Source: Polaromonas sp. (GTDB lineage Bacteria; Pseudomonadota; Gammaproteobacteria; Burkholderiales; Burkholderiaceae_C). Taken from it: a stretch of DNA of 20,632 nucleotides. This document shows positions 1 through 7,880 of the stretch, in pieces. Position 1 is the stretch's first letter. Every line of letters starts with the position of its first letter. The position numbers and the translations under genes are program-made. The notes under the pieces were generated by a model. It was not told the origin of the DNA, searched no databases, and was given only the letters and a program-made list of their open reading frames with translations. The stretch spans positions 1 through 20,632 of the forward strand of contig JABMMH010000277.1 of the NCBI GenBank assembly GCA_013205645.1, written 5' to 3'.

Positions 1-979
1 CCACGTAGGTGTGGCCGGTGATCCAGCCGATGTCGGCCGTGCACCAGAACACATCGCTGGGCTTGATGTCGAAGGTCCAGTCCATCGTCAACTTGGCCCA
101 CAGCAGGTAGCCGCCGGTGCTGTGCTGCACGCCCTTTGGTTTGCCGGTGGAACCCGAGGTGTAAAGAATGAACAACGGGTGTTCTGCGCTGACGAACTCA
201 GGCTCGCAAACCGCCGATTGGTTCCCCATGACCTCATGCATCAGGCTGTCGCGACCGGCGACCATGGCGCAGGCTGTTGGCGTGCGCTGGTAAACGATGA
301 CGTTTTTGATCGACTCGCAACCGCCCATGGCGATGCCTTCGTCGACGATGGCTTTGAGGGGCAATTCTTTGCCGCCGCGCAGTTGGTAATTGGCTGTGAT
401 GACAGCCACAGCACCAGCGTCCTGAATACGCTCTTGCAGGCTCTTGGCAGAAAAACCGCCAAAGACAACCGAGTGCGTCGCACCGATACGGGCACACGCC
501 TGCATGGCCACCACGCCCTCAACCGTCATCGGCATGTAGATGACGACGCGGTCGCCTTTTTGGATGCCCATGCCCTTCAGGGCGTTGGCAAACTGGCAGA
601 CCTTGGCGTGCAACTCTTTGTAGGTGACATTGGTGACCTTGCCGTCATCGCTCTCAAAGATGATGGCTTTCTGGTGTTCGGTGGGCGTGCCGAGGTGACG
701 GTCTAAGCAGTTGTAGGAGGCATTCAGCTGACCGTCAGCAAACCACTTGTAAAACGGCGCATCCGACTCGTCTAAGGTTTGCGTGAAGGGCTTATCCCAG
801 CTCAGGTTTTCGCGGGCCAGACGGGCCCAAAAACCTTCGTAATCAGTGTCGGCTTCTTTGCACAGCGCTTCGTAAGCCGCCATGCTTGAAATGCTGGCGG
901 TTTTTGCGAGCACCGGATCAGGGTTGAAAAACCGGTTCTCAACCAAAGTGGACTCGATGGCAGATTGCGTTGAACTCAT
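1..979 (-). CDS. acs: Acetyl-CoA synthetase (AMP-forming), N-terminal half, cut by window edge
   Basis: Acs activates acetate with ATP to acetyl-AMP and then to acetyl-CoA in the cytoplasm, feeding acetate into the TCA and glyoxylate cycles. The minus-strand frame from the ATG at 977-979 stays open for 326 codons to the window edge, about half of the usual ~650 residues. Visible landmarks are the N-terminal Acs region with NASYNCLDRH (residues ~86-95), the stretch GATHSVVFGGFSAKSL near residue 165, and the adenylate-forming P-loop YTSGSTGKPKGVQHSTGG near residue 275. It is followed by the conserved DVFWCTADIGWITGHTYV at the cut end. An AAGGAG Shine-Dalgarno lies 7 nt before the ATG and supports this start. 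The catalytic C-terminal domain with the acetylated lysine lies outside the window. The gene is divergent from the yqhA-like gene. The long plus-strand ORF opposite it (11-706) is a shadow. Family assignment is very secure. Confidence 0.97.
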   Translation of the reverse strand, partial: MSSTQSAIESTLVENRFFNPDPVLAKTASISSMAAYEALCKEADTDYEGFWARLARENLSWDKPFTQTLDESDAPFYKWFADGQLNASYNCLDRHLGTPTEHQKAIIFESDDGKVTNVTYKELHAKVCQFANALKGMGIQKGDRVVIYMPMTVEGVVAMQACARIGATHSVVFGGFSAKSLQERIQDAGAVAVITANYQLRGGKELPLKAIVDEGIAMGGCESIKNVIVYQRTPTACAMVAGRDSLMHEVMGNQSAVCEPEFVSAEHPLFILYTSGSTGKPKGVQHSTGGYLLWAKLTMDWTFDIKPSDVFWCTADIGWITGHTYV

Positions 980-1138
980 GAGCTGTCTCCTTTTCTCTAA
1001 CTTTTTAAAATACCAACAATGGCTGAATGTCGCGTCAGCCACTTACAAGCCACTGACTGTCACCCATCTTACAAATCCGGACGGATACCAAGGCCGAAGT
1101 GAAGCCCCTACAATTTCGCCCTAATCTTCAAGGCCCCC
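980..1138. promoter_or_regulatory. Divergent intergenic region between acs and yqhA-like gene
   Basis: This 159-bp spacer must carry the promoters of both flanking genes. For the rightward gene a TACAAT -10-like hexamer is visible at 1109-1114, but no good -35 stands 16-18 nt upstream. For acs, a TATTTT-like element lies on the minus strand near 1006-1011. A perfect 7-bp inverted repeat and a small TGACTGTCA palindrome (1054-1062) sit in the middle and could be operator sites. Promoter positions are inference only. Confidence 0.4.
1020..1041. repeat. Perfect 7-bp inverted repeat, possible operator upstream of acs
   Basis: TGGCTGA (1020-1026) and TCAGCCA (1035-1041) are perfect reverse complements separated by 8 bases. 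The site lies about 40-60 bp upstream of the acs start codon and about 100 bp upstream of the yqhA-like start. Its spacing suits a dimeric DNA-binding protein, or a weak hairpin in RNA. It does not match a consensus I can name. Confidence 0.4.
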
Positions 1139-1738
1139 ATGTCCGACTCAAAGCCCTCACGCCCCAGCCCACTGCGACCGATCCCGCGCTTTATCTTTGC
1201 CAGCCGCTGGCTCCAATTGCCCCTTTATGCCGGCCTGATTGCGGCGCAAGTCGTTTATGTCTTTCACTTTTTGGTCGAGCTAAAACACTTGATCGAGGCT
1301 GTTTTTGGCAGCCCGCCGGCCTTGCAAGCTCTTGTTAGCAGCATAGGCTACAAATCCGACGTCGCGCTGACCTCGCTCAATGAGACCGTCATCATGCTCG
1401 TCGTGTTGGGTTTGATCGACGTTGTCATGATCTCCAACCTGCTGATCATGGTCATCGTCGGCGGTTACGAGACCTTCGTCAGCCGCATGCGGCTCGATGA
1501 CCACCCGGATCAACCAGAGTGGCTGAACCATGTCAACGCCTCTGTGTTGAAGGTCAAGCTGGCCACGGCCATCATCGGCATCAGCTCGATCCATTTGCTG
1601 AAAACTTTCATCAATGCCGCCAACTACGACCTCAAGGTGTTGATGTGGCAAACCATCATTCACGTTGTCTTCTTGCTCAGCGCCTTGGCGATTGCCTTGA
1701 CCGACAAGCTGATGGTGCGCAGCGAAGGCGAGCACTGA
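1139..1738 (+). CDS. YqhA/UPF0114 (TIGR00645-type) inner-membrane protein
   Basis: This 199-residue protein belongs to the UPF0114 (YqhA) family of small inner-membrane proteins, whose biochemical role is unknown. Resemblance to E. coli YqhA is visible along the length: FASRWLQLPLYAGL (residues ~20-33), a central membrane segment with VVLGLIDVVMISNLLIMVIV (~85-104), then GGYETFVSR, then SIHLLKTFINA and LMWQTIIHVVFLLSALAIA near the C-terminus. About four hydrophobic segments are seen. It is somewhat longer than the ~165-residue E. coli protein, with a Ser/Pro-rich N-terminal extension (SDSKPSRPSPLRPIPR). A weak AAGG lies just before the ATG. It precedes the mrp operon by 79 bp in the same direction with no clear terminator between, so co-transcription with mrp is possible but not shown. 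Family call is confident; function is unknown. Confidence 0.88.
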   Translation: MSDSKPSRPSPLRPIPRFIFASRWLQLPLYAGLIAAQVVYVFHFLVELKHLIEAVFGSPPALQALVSSIGYKSDVALTSLNETVIMLVVLGLIDVVMISNLLIMVIVGGYETFVSRMRLDDHPDQPEWLNHVNASVLKVKLATAIIGISSIHLLKTFINAANYDLKVLMWQTIIHVVFLLSALAIALTDKLMVRSEGEH

Positions 1739-1817
1739 GACCTTGCAAACAGGGCGGATGTCGGGGGCACATAGAATGTCCAATTGTTAACCTTTTGAAT
1801 TAACTTCCCCTACTCCC

Positions 1818-4673
1818 TTGCTCTTACTCATCATCCTTCTCCCCCTGCTTGCGGGCACCCTCCTGACCGCATGGTCCGGCTACCACCGGACGCCGGGGCA
1901 CAGAAGTCGGACAGCTTGGCTGGCTGCCGCCGTGACCGCCTCCAGTCTGGGCTTACTGCTGTATCAAGCCCCTGGCGTGTTGGCCGGCGAGGCTTACCAA
2001 ACCTTCACGCCCTGGATCCCTGAAATCGGCTTGAACCTTGGCTTCAAGCTGGACGCCTTGTCGCTGATGTTCGGGCTGCTGATCACCGGCATCGGCCTGC
2101 TGATCATTTTGTACGCGCACAGTTACCTCGGCAAAGACGATCCGGCGGGCAAGTTCTTCAGCACCATGATGCTCTTCATGGCCGCGATGCTCGGCATCGT
2201 GCTGTCGGACAACCTGTTGCTGCTGGTCGTCTTTTGGGAACTCACCAGCCTGTCTTCGTTTTTACTGATCGGTTACTGGAACCACCGGGCTGACGCCCGG
2301 GCCGGCGCCCGCATGTCGCTGGCCATCACGGGCGGCGGCGGCTTGGCCATGTTGGGCGGCTTCGTGCTGCTGGGTCAGATCGCAGGCACCTTCGAGCTCA
2401 GTCAGATGTTGGACCAAGTGGCACAAATTCAAGCCGACGCGCGCTACCCGGCTGCTTTGATCTTGATCCTGATCGGCTGCTTCACCAAGAGCGCGCAGTT
2501 TCCGTTTCACTTTTGGTTGCCGCAAGCCATGTCCGCACCCACCCCGGTGTCGGCCTACCTGCACTCGGCAACCATGGTCAAGGCTGGGTTGTTTCTGCTG
2601 GCGCGCCTGACACCAGTCATCGGCGGCACCGAGCTGTTCATGGGCATTGTCATGACCACCGGCCTGATCACGCTCGCGTTTGCCGCCTTCGTGGCGCTGT
2701 TCAAACACGACCTGAAAGGCTTGCTGGCGTACTCCACCATCAGCCACCTTGGCTTGATCACCTTCCTCATCGGACTGGGGTCGCCGCTGGCGGCCGTGGC
2801 GGCGATCTTCCACATCTTGAACCACGCCAGTTTCAAGGCAGCGCTGTTCATGACGGCCGGCATCGTCGACCATGAAACCGGCACCCGCGACATGCGCAAG
2901 TTAGGCGGTCTGGCACACCTGATGCCGTGGACGGCCACCTTCGCCATGGTGGCGGCTGCAGCCATGGCTGGCGTGCCACTTTTCAACGGCTTCCTGTCGA
3001 AGGAAATGTTCCTGACCGAAGCCGTCGCCTTTATGCAGGTCGGTGGCTGGCGCTGGTTGGTGCCCTTGCTGGCGACGCTCGCCGCGTTGTTCAGCGTGGC
3101 TTATTCGGTGCGTCTGGTTCACGATGTGTTTTTCAACGGCCCCGCGCGTGACATGCCCAATATGCATCCGCACGAGCCGCCCTTCGGCATGAAAGCCCCA
3201 GTGGCCTTGTTGGCCGGCATCTGCCTGTTGGTCGGCGTGTTGCCCGCCTTGACACTAGAGCCCTTGGTGCGCGCTGCCAGCAGCGCCATGATTGGCCAGC
3301 CCGCGCCTGAATTCAAACTCGCACTGTGGCATGGCCTGAACCTGCCGCTGTTGCTCAGCATGTTGGCGCTGGGTGGCGGTTTGGCCGTGTACGCCTTGCT
3401 GGCCAAAGGCGGCCGACTACACCGCCTGAATTCCGAAGACTGGTTTGGTCGACTGACCGGGCTGAAGCTGTTCACACGCGGCATCGAGCGACTCTTTGCC
3501 GGCGCTGAGCGAGTCACCCAACAACTTGAAAACGCCTCGCTGCAACGCTACCTGGCCTGGATGTTCATGGCCGCACTGGCCACCGGCGCCGCCATGCTGT
3601 GGGGCCAGGTTCCTGGTACGGGCACGCGCACCCTGCTGCCCATCTCGCTGCCTGCGGTGGTCATTTGGGCGCTGTTGCTGGTCTCTTGCCTGTGGCTGGC
3701 GCTGCGCCACCATGAGCGTTTTCAGTCGGTGGTGATCGCCAGCGCGGTCGGCTTGGTCGCGTCGCTGACCTTCGTCAGTTTTTCAGCGCCCGATCTGGCC
3801 ATGACTCAGCTGACGGTCGACGTCGTTGCCACCGTGCTACTGCTGATGGGCTTGGCGCTGCTGCCGCGGCAAACACCGCATGAATCATCTGTCCAGCGCA
3901 AGCTGCGTGACGCAACGCTGGCCATCGCCATCGGCGCCAGCATCGCTTGGCTAGCCTGGGTCATGCTGACGCGTGACCACGACTCGATCTCTTGGTACTT
4001 CCTCAACCATGCCGCCGTGGCAGGCGGTGGCACCAACGCCGTCAATGTGATTCTGGTCGACTTCCGAGGCTATGACACCTTCGGCGAAATCACCGTGCTG
4101 GGCATTGCCGCCATTGGCGTGCTGGCCCTGATGGACGGCATGCACACACGCAGGCCAGCGGTGGACGCTGCTGGTTTGGCTTGGACTTTTGCCAGCCAGC
4201 CGCTGATGCTGCGCGTCGCTGCGCGCGTGCTGTTGCCAATGGCGCTGGTCATCACGCTTTACATCTTCATGCGTGGCCACAACCTGCCGGGCGGCGGTTT
4301 CATCGCCGGGCTGATCACAGCGGTGACGTTGGTGCTGCAATACATGGCCACCGGCCAGTCGCATGCCGAAGACTTGCTGCGCGCCGATGGCGGACGCCGC
4401 TTTGTGCGCTGGATCGGCATCGGTCTTGGCATTGCCGGACTCACCGGTGTCGGTGCTTTCTTCTTTGGCCAACCTTTCCTGACCAGTGCGCACAGCCATC
4501 CGTACATTCCCTTTCTGGGTTCGTTGCCGCTGGCCACCGCCGCCCTGTTTGATTTGGGCGTTTACATCACCGTGGTCGGCGCGACCTTGCTGATGCTGTC
4601 GACGCTGGGCTCCGTCTCGCGCGAATCAGTCCTGAACGCTTTTGCGCCTGACCTCAAGGAAAAACAGTCATGA
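1818..4673 (+). CDS. mrpA: Mrp-type cation:proton antiporter, fused subunit A and B (MrpA/PhaAB)
   Basis: This is the largest subunit of the Mrp (Mnh/Pha) complex, an inner-membrane multi-subunit antiporter that exchanges Na+, Li+ or K+ for protons and is related to complex I. Residues ~1-480 are a NuoL-like antiporter module. It carries the conserved charged residues expected for ion translocation: E141 in VVFWELTSLSSF, K224 in CFTKSAQFPFHFWLP and K255 in ATMVKAGLF. Residues ~620-780 resemble the MbhD/MbhE extension (TVDVVATVLLLMGL, VNVILVDFRGYDTFGE). Residues ~790-940 are an MnhB domain with GHNLPGGGF at 820-828. At 951 residues it matches the fused A' subunit of group-2 operons, so no separate mrpB is expected or seen. 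The start is a TTG at 1818. No in-frame ATG exists between the upstream stop at 1788 and residue ~80, and no good Shine-Dalgarno is visible. Its stop overlaps the mrpC start (ATGA). Confidence 0.95.
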   Translation: MLLLIILLPLLAGTLLTAWSGYHRTPGHRSRTAWLAAAVTASSLGLLLYQAPGVLAGEAYQTFTPWIPEIGLNLGFKLDALSLMFGLLITGIGLLIILYAHSYLGKDDPAGKFFSTMMLFMAAMLGIVLSDNLLLLVVFWELTSLSSFLLIGYWNHRADARAGARMSLAITGGGGLAMLGGFVLLGQIAGTFELSQMLDQVAQIQADARYPAALILILIGCFTKSAQFPFHFWLPQAMSAPTPVSAYLHSATMVKAGLFLLARLTPVIGGTELFMGIVMTTGLITLAFAAFVALFKHDLKGLLAYSTISHLGLITFLIGLGSPLAAVAAIFHILNHASFKAALFMTAGIVDHETGTRDMRKLGGLAHLMPWTATFAMVAAAAMAGVPLFNGFLSKEMFLTEAVAFMQVGGWRWLVPLLATLAALFSVAYSVRLVHDVFFNGPARDMPNMHPHEPPFGMKAPVALLAGICLLVGVLPALTLEPLVRAASSAMIGQPAPEFKLALWHGLNLPLLLSMLALGGGLAVYALLAKGGRLHRLNSEDWFGRLTGLKLFTRGIERLFAGAERVTQQLENASLQRYLAWMFMAALATGAAMLWGQVPGTGTRTLLPISLPAVVIWALLLVSCLWLALRHHERFQSVVIASAVGLVASLTFVSFSAPDLAMTQLTVDVVATVLLLMGLALLPRQTPHESSVQRKLRDATLAIAIGASIAWLAWVMLTRDHDSISWYFLNHAAVAGGGTNAVNVILVDFRGYDTFGEITVLGIAAIGVLALMDGMHTRRPAVDAAGLAWTFASQPLMLRVAARVLLPMALVITLYIFMRGHNLPGGGFIAGLITAVTLVLQYMATGQSHAEDLLRADGGRRFVRWIGIGLGIAGLTGVGAFFFGQPFLTSAHSHPYIPFLGSLPLATAALFDLGVYITVVGATLLMLSTLGSVSRESVLNAFAPDLKEKQS

Positions 4674-5032
4674 TGAGTCTTGAGTTTTTGGTCGCCAGCG
4701 GCATCGGCGTGGTCAGCGCCACTGGCATTTATCTGATTTTGCGCGGCCGTACCTGGCCGGTGGTGTTGGGTCTGACCCTGCTGGGCTACGCGGTGAATGT
4801 GTTCATCTTCTCCATGGGCCGCCTGTGGCAAGACGCCGCGCCCATCCTCGCCGAGGGCAGTCGCGTCGCCGATCCCTTGCCACAAGCGCTGGTGTTGACC
4901 GCCATCGTCATCGGCTTTGCCACCACCGGCTTCGTCATCCAAATGGCTTTGCGAAGCCGCCATGAAACCGGCTCTGACCACGTCGACGGCCATGAAGCCA
5001 ACACAACGGCTGAAACACGGGACCGCACATGA
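4670..5032 (+). CDS. mrpC: Mrp cation:proton antiporter subunit C
   Basis: MrpC is the NuoK-like small membrane subunit of the Mrp antiporter. The 120-residue product has three membrane segments: FLVASGIGVVSATGIYLIL at the start, PVVLGLTLLGYAVNVFIFSMG in the middle, and the family hallmark DPLPQALVLTAIVIGFATTGF from about residue 67. The tail is hydrophilic and charged. The gene overlaps mrpA by 4 bases (ATGA). A second ATG follows immediately at 4673, and an AAGGA at 4656-4660 serves either one. It overlaps mrpD by ATGA as well, a sign of translational coupling. Assignment is secure from sequence and position. Confidence 0.95.
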   Translation: MMSLEFLVASGIGVVSATGIYLILRGRTWPVVLGLTLLGYAVNVFIFSMGRLWQDAAPILAEGSRVADPLPQALVLTAIVIGFATTGFVIQMALRSRHETGSDHVDGHEANTTAETRDRT

Positions 5033-6699
5033 TCACCGAGTTTCTCTCGACATTTTTCTCAGCCCACCTGCCCGTGCTGCCGGTCTTGTTGCCTCTTTTC
5101 ACGGGTGTCGTGCTGCTATTCATGGGCGATGGCCTTGGCTCAGCCAGCCACGGCCGTAGCGAATCGGCCAAGCCGACCCTGCAACGTATTCTCAGCATGG
5201 CCGCTGCCGTCTTGGGTGCCATTTTTGCTTGGCGACTGATGACCGACGCGGACGGCGGCGCTCTGACGGTTTATCCGCTGGGCGGCTGGCAAGCGCCGTT
5301 TGGCATCGTGCTGGTGGTCGACCGACTGAGCGCCATGATGCTGGCCCTGACCTGGACCATCGCCGTGCCGGTGCTCTGGTACGCCACGGCTAAGTGGGAC
5401 CTGCGCGGTCGGCATTTTCATGCGCTATTTCACTTTCAGTTGATGGGTTTGTCGGGCGCCTTCATCACCGGCGATCTGTTCAATCTGTTTGTGTTTTTCG
5501 AGATCTTGCTGATCGCGTCTTACGTGCTGTTGGTGCACGGCCAAGGGCCTGAACGCTTCAAGGCTGGCGTGCATTACGTGGTGCTGAACTTGGCAGCATC
5601 GGCTTTGTTCTTGGTCGGCCTGGCGATTGTTTACGGCGTGACGGGCACGCTGAACATCGCTGACCTGGCCTTGCGGGTCGCCGCACTCGACGCTGAACAA
5701 GCGGTGCTGGCAAAGATCGGCGCGATGGTCTTGCTGGTGGTCTTTGGCCTGAAGGCCGCCATCGTGCCGCTGTACATGTGGCTGCCGGGTGCTTATTCAG
5801 TGGCCAGTGCGCCGGTGGCGGCGCTCTTCGCCATCATGACCAAGGTCGGCGTCTACAGCATCATTCGCGTGCACGTCGGCATTTTTGGTGAAGGTGCTGG
5901 CCATGCGGCGATGGTCGTGCAGCCTTGGCTGTTGCCGGTGGCGCTCATCACCTGCGTCCTTGGTGTACTGGGTGCTTTGGCCGCTCGCAGCTTGGCGCGA
6001 CTGGTCGCCTACCTGACCATCTCATCTGTCGGCGTCATTTTGGCTAGCGTTGGCTTGTTCACCACCGCATCGCTGTCGGCCGCGCTTTACTACATGGTCC
6101 ACAGCACACTGGTGGTGGCTGCGCTCTTTTTGCTGGTTGAGCTCATCGCGTCGCAGCGAGGCGATGCCCGAGACAAGCTGCTGCCCGCCCCCCCCGTCGC
6201 ACAGCCCATCACGATCGGTCTGATGACCTTACTCGCAGCCGCTTCGGTGGCTGGCTTGCCGCCGCTGCCCGGTTTCTTGGGCAAGCTGATGATCTTGCAA
6301 AGTGCCAGCAGCAGCTCTGCGACCATCTGGGTCTGGTCGGTTGTACTGGTGGCAAGCTTCCTGGCGCTGATCGGGCTGGCCCGGGCCGGCAGCACGCTGT
6401 TTTGGAACGTCTTACCTGAGCCTCCATCGCCTACAGCAAGCCGCGCACTCAGTTCAACTGGTTTAAGCACACCCACGCTGGCCTCCACACTCTGCCTTCT
6501 TGCACTGGGCTTGATGTTGGCAGCCGGCGCGTCGCCAATGAAGCGTTACACCGATGCGGCTGCCGCACAACTGGCCGATAGGGCCGCCTACGCAAACGCC
6601 GTGCTGGGACCGCTGGGTGGCGCTGCGGCTGAAACCACACGCCCTTACCGCGGCGGTGAAGGCGAAGTCATCTTGCCAAATAAAGGAGCCCAGCCATGA
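5029..6699 (+). CDS. mrpD: Mrp cation:proton antiporter subunit D
   Basis: MrpD is the second large antiporter-like subunit (NuoM/NuoN-like) and, with MrpA, forms the proton and cation paths through the membrane. The 556-residue protein has about fourteen hydrophobic segments. Conserved charged residues are visible in the usual places: E158 in LFVFFEILLIASYVLLVHG, K242 in FGLKAAIVPLYMWLPGAY and K272 in FAIMTKVGVYSIIR. The string GLPPLPGFLGKLMIL lies near residue 405. The C-terminus carries a hydrophilic tail of about 60 residues. It starts at an ATG overlapping mrpC and ends in an ATGA overlap with mrpE. Its own Shine-Dalgarno is weak, so coupling to mrpC translation is likely. Assignment is secure; the ion preference (Na+ or K+) cannot be read from the sequence. 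Confidence 0.95.
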   Translation: MITEFLSTFFSAHLPVLPVLLPLFTGVVLLFMGDGLGSASHGRSESAKPTLQRILSMAAAVLGAIFAWRLMTDADGGALTVYPLGGWQAPFGIVLVVDRLSAMMLALTWTIAVPVLWYATAKWDLRGRHFHALFHFQLMGLSGAFITGDLFNLFVFFEILLIASYVLLVHGQGPERFKAGVHYVVLNLAASALFLVGLAIVYGVTGTLNIADLALRVAALDAEQAVLAKIGAMVLLVVFGLKAAIVPLYMWLPGAYSVASAPVAALFAIMTKVGVYSIIRVHVGIFGEGAGHAAMVVQPWLLPVALITCVLGVLGALAARSLARLVAYLTISSVGVILASVGLFTTASLSAALYYMVHSTLVVAALFLLVELIASQRGDARDKLLPAPPVAQPITIGLMTLLAAASVAGLPPLPGFLGKLMILQSASSSSATIWVWSVVLVASFLALIGLARAGSTLFWNVLPEPPSPTASRALSSTGLSTPTLASTLCLLALGLMLAAGASPMKRYTDAAAAQLADRAAYANAVLGPLGGAAAETTRPYRGGEGEVILPNKGAQP

Positions 6700-7217
6700 A
6701 GAAAAACCCTTGGCTCGCGCACCCGTGGCTGTCGGTCTTGCTGGCGGTGAGCTGGTTGCTGCTGCAACACACCTTGGCACCCGTTCACCTGTTGTCCGCC
6801 GTCTTGATTGGCCTGATCGTGCCGCGCATGCTGCACGCACTGCTGCCGCCTGCACCGACGATTCGCATGCTGCCAGCCCTGCGTCTGACGCTGGTCGTGC
6901 TGGGCGACATCGTGACGGCCAACATCACCGTGGCCAAGCTGGTGCTCGGCCCGATGTCACGGCCCCAACCGGCCTGGATTCGAGTGCCTTTGCAGCTCCA
7001 GCACCCGACAGCGATTTCGCTGCTGGCCAGCATCATCACCACCACGCCCGGCACGGTGTCCTCCAGCATTGACGAGGAGCGCCGCTACATCTTGGTTCAC
7101 GCGCTGGACTGCAGCGATGCAGCGCAGATGGTGGCGGAGATCAAACAACGCTACGAGCGCCCACTGCTGACTATTTTTGGCGAAATCGCCGACACCACAC
7201 CGGGAGAAAAAGCATGA
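6696..7217 (+). CDS. mrpE: Mrp cation:proton antiporter subunit E
   Basis: MrpE is a small membrane subunit with an N-terminal membrane hairpin and a cytoplasmic C-terminal domain. In the 173-residue product, residues ~10-50 form two hydrophobic helices (LSVLLAVSWLLLQHTL and HLLSAVLIGLIVPRML). The conserved core follows: PALRLTLVVLGDIVTANITVAKLVL, then ISLLASIITTTPGTVSSSID near residues 108-127. The domain ends in ILVHALDC and IKQRYERPLLTIFG. An AAAGGAG Shine-Dalgarno (6682-6688) stands 7 nt before the ATG. The gene overlaps mrpD and mrpF by 4 bases each. Assignment is secure. Confidence 0.95.
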   Translation: MKKNPWLAHPWLSVLLAVSWLLLQHTLAPVHLLSAVLIGLIVPRMLHALLPPAPTIRMLPALRLTLVVLGDIVTANITVAKLVLGPMSRPQPAWIRVPLQLQHPTAISLLASIITTTPGTVSSSIDEERRYILVHALDCSDAAQMVAEIKQRYERPLLTIFGEIADTTPGEKA

Positions 7218-7495
7218 GCACTGTTGCACTTGAAATGGCGATCAACATCGCCATCGTAGCGGTTTCGCTGGCGCTGTTGCCCTGCGGCTGGCGGCTGATC
7301 TTCGGCCCATACAGCGTCGACCGGGTGTTGGCTGTTGACACGCTTTACATCAACGCCGTGGCGCTGATTGTGCTGTTGGGCATCCGACTCGACACGCCGA
7401 TGTTGTTCGAAGCGGCACTGCTGGTCGCCATGCTGGGCTTTGCCTCGACGGTCGCGATGGCGCGTTACCTGACGCGCGGCGACGTCATTGAATAA
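7214..7495 (+). CDS. mrpF: Mrp cation:proton antiporter subunit F
   Basis: MrpF is a ~90-residue subunit with three membrane helices. The 93-residue product shows the family signature GPYSVDRVLAVDTLYINAVAL (residues ~34-54), with the conserved aspartates. It ends with FEAALLVAMLGFASTVAMARYLTRGD. A GGAG lies 7 nt before the ATG, and the start overlaps the mrpE stop (ATGA). The gap to the mrpG start is only 16 bases. Assignment is secure. Confidence 0.94.
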   Translation: MSTVALEMAINIAIVAVSLALLPCGWRLIFGPYSVDRVLAVDTLYINAVALIVLLGIRLDTPMLFEAALLVAMLGFASTVAMARYLTRGDVIE

Positions 7496-7511
7496 GCAAA
7501 GGGCAACACAC

Positions 7512-7880
7512 ATGACCGCAATGACTTTGACTTCTATGAGCGAATGGCTGGCTGCCGTGCTGCTGCTGGTCGCCGCCGCGTTTCTGCTGGTCGGTGCGAT
7601 CGGCCTGATTCGCTTGCCGGACTTTTACATGCGGCTGCATGGCCCGACCAAAGCCTCGACCTTGGGCGTTGGAAGCATTTTGCTGGCCAGCATGATTATC
7701 TCGGCGACGCACGGCCGGGCCGGCTTTGCCGAGCTGTTGATCACGCTGTTTTTGTTTCTCACGGCGCCTGTCTCAGCCAACGTGATGGCGCAGGCCGCGC
7801 TGCATCTGCGCTTGCCTGGCAAAGCGATGCCGCCGGAAGACGCGGTGCCGGAACGCCGCGAGGCCAGCGAGCGCTCCTAG
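7512..7880 (+). CDS. mrpG: Mrp cation:proton antiporter subunit G
   Basis: MrpG closes the operon. The product has three membrane segments and the PhaG/MnhG signature GAIGLIRLPDFYMRLHGPTKASTLGVGSIL near residues 27-56. I chose the ATG at 7512 (122 residues) because AAAGGG at 7498-7503 stands 8 nt before it. Other in-frame ATGs at 7521 and 7536 are possible. A longer reading from the TTG at 7488 would overlap mrpF and has no ribosome-binding site at the right distance. The stop codon lies within a CTAG shared with the stop of convergent fumC, leaving no room for an intergenic terminator. The hydrophilic tail (PPEDAVPERREASERS) is lineage-variable. Assignment is secure; the exact start is less so. 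Confidence 0.93.
   Translation: MTAMTLTSMSEWLAAVLLLVAAAFLLVGAIGLIRLPDFYMRLHGPTKASTLGVGSILLASMIISATHGRAGFAELLITLFLFLTAPVSANVMAQAALHLRLPGKAMPPEDAVPERREASERS

Noticed and set aside
11..706. 231-codon plus-strand frame opposite acs
   Set aside because: The minus strand encodes a perfectly recognisable acetyl-CoA synthetase across the whole interval.
1739..1817. Possible terminator or promoter between the yqhA-like gene and mrpA
   Set aside because: Only a weak GTTAA/TTAAC repeat and a TAGAAT hexamer without a -35 at proper spacing are present. Neither is convincing.
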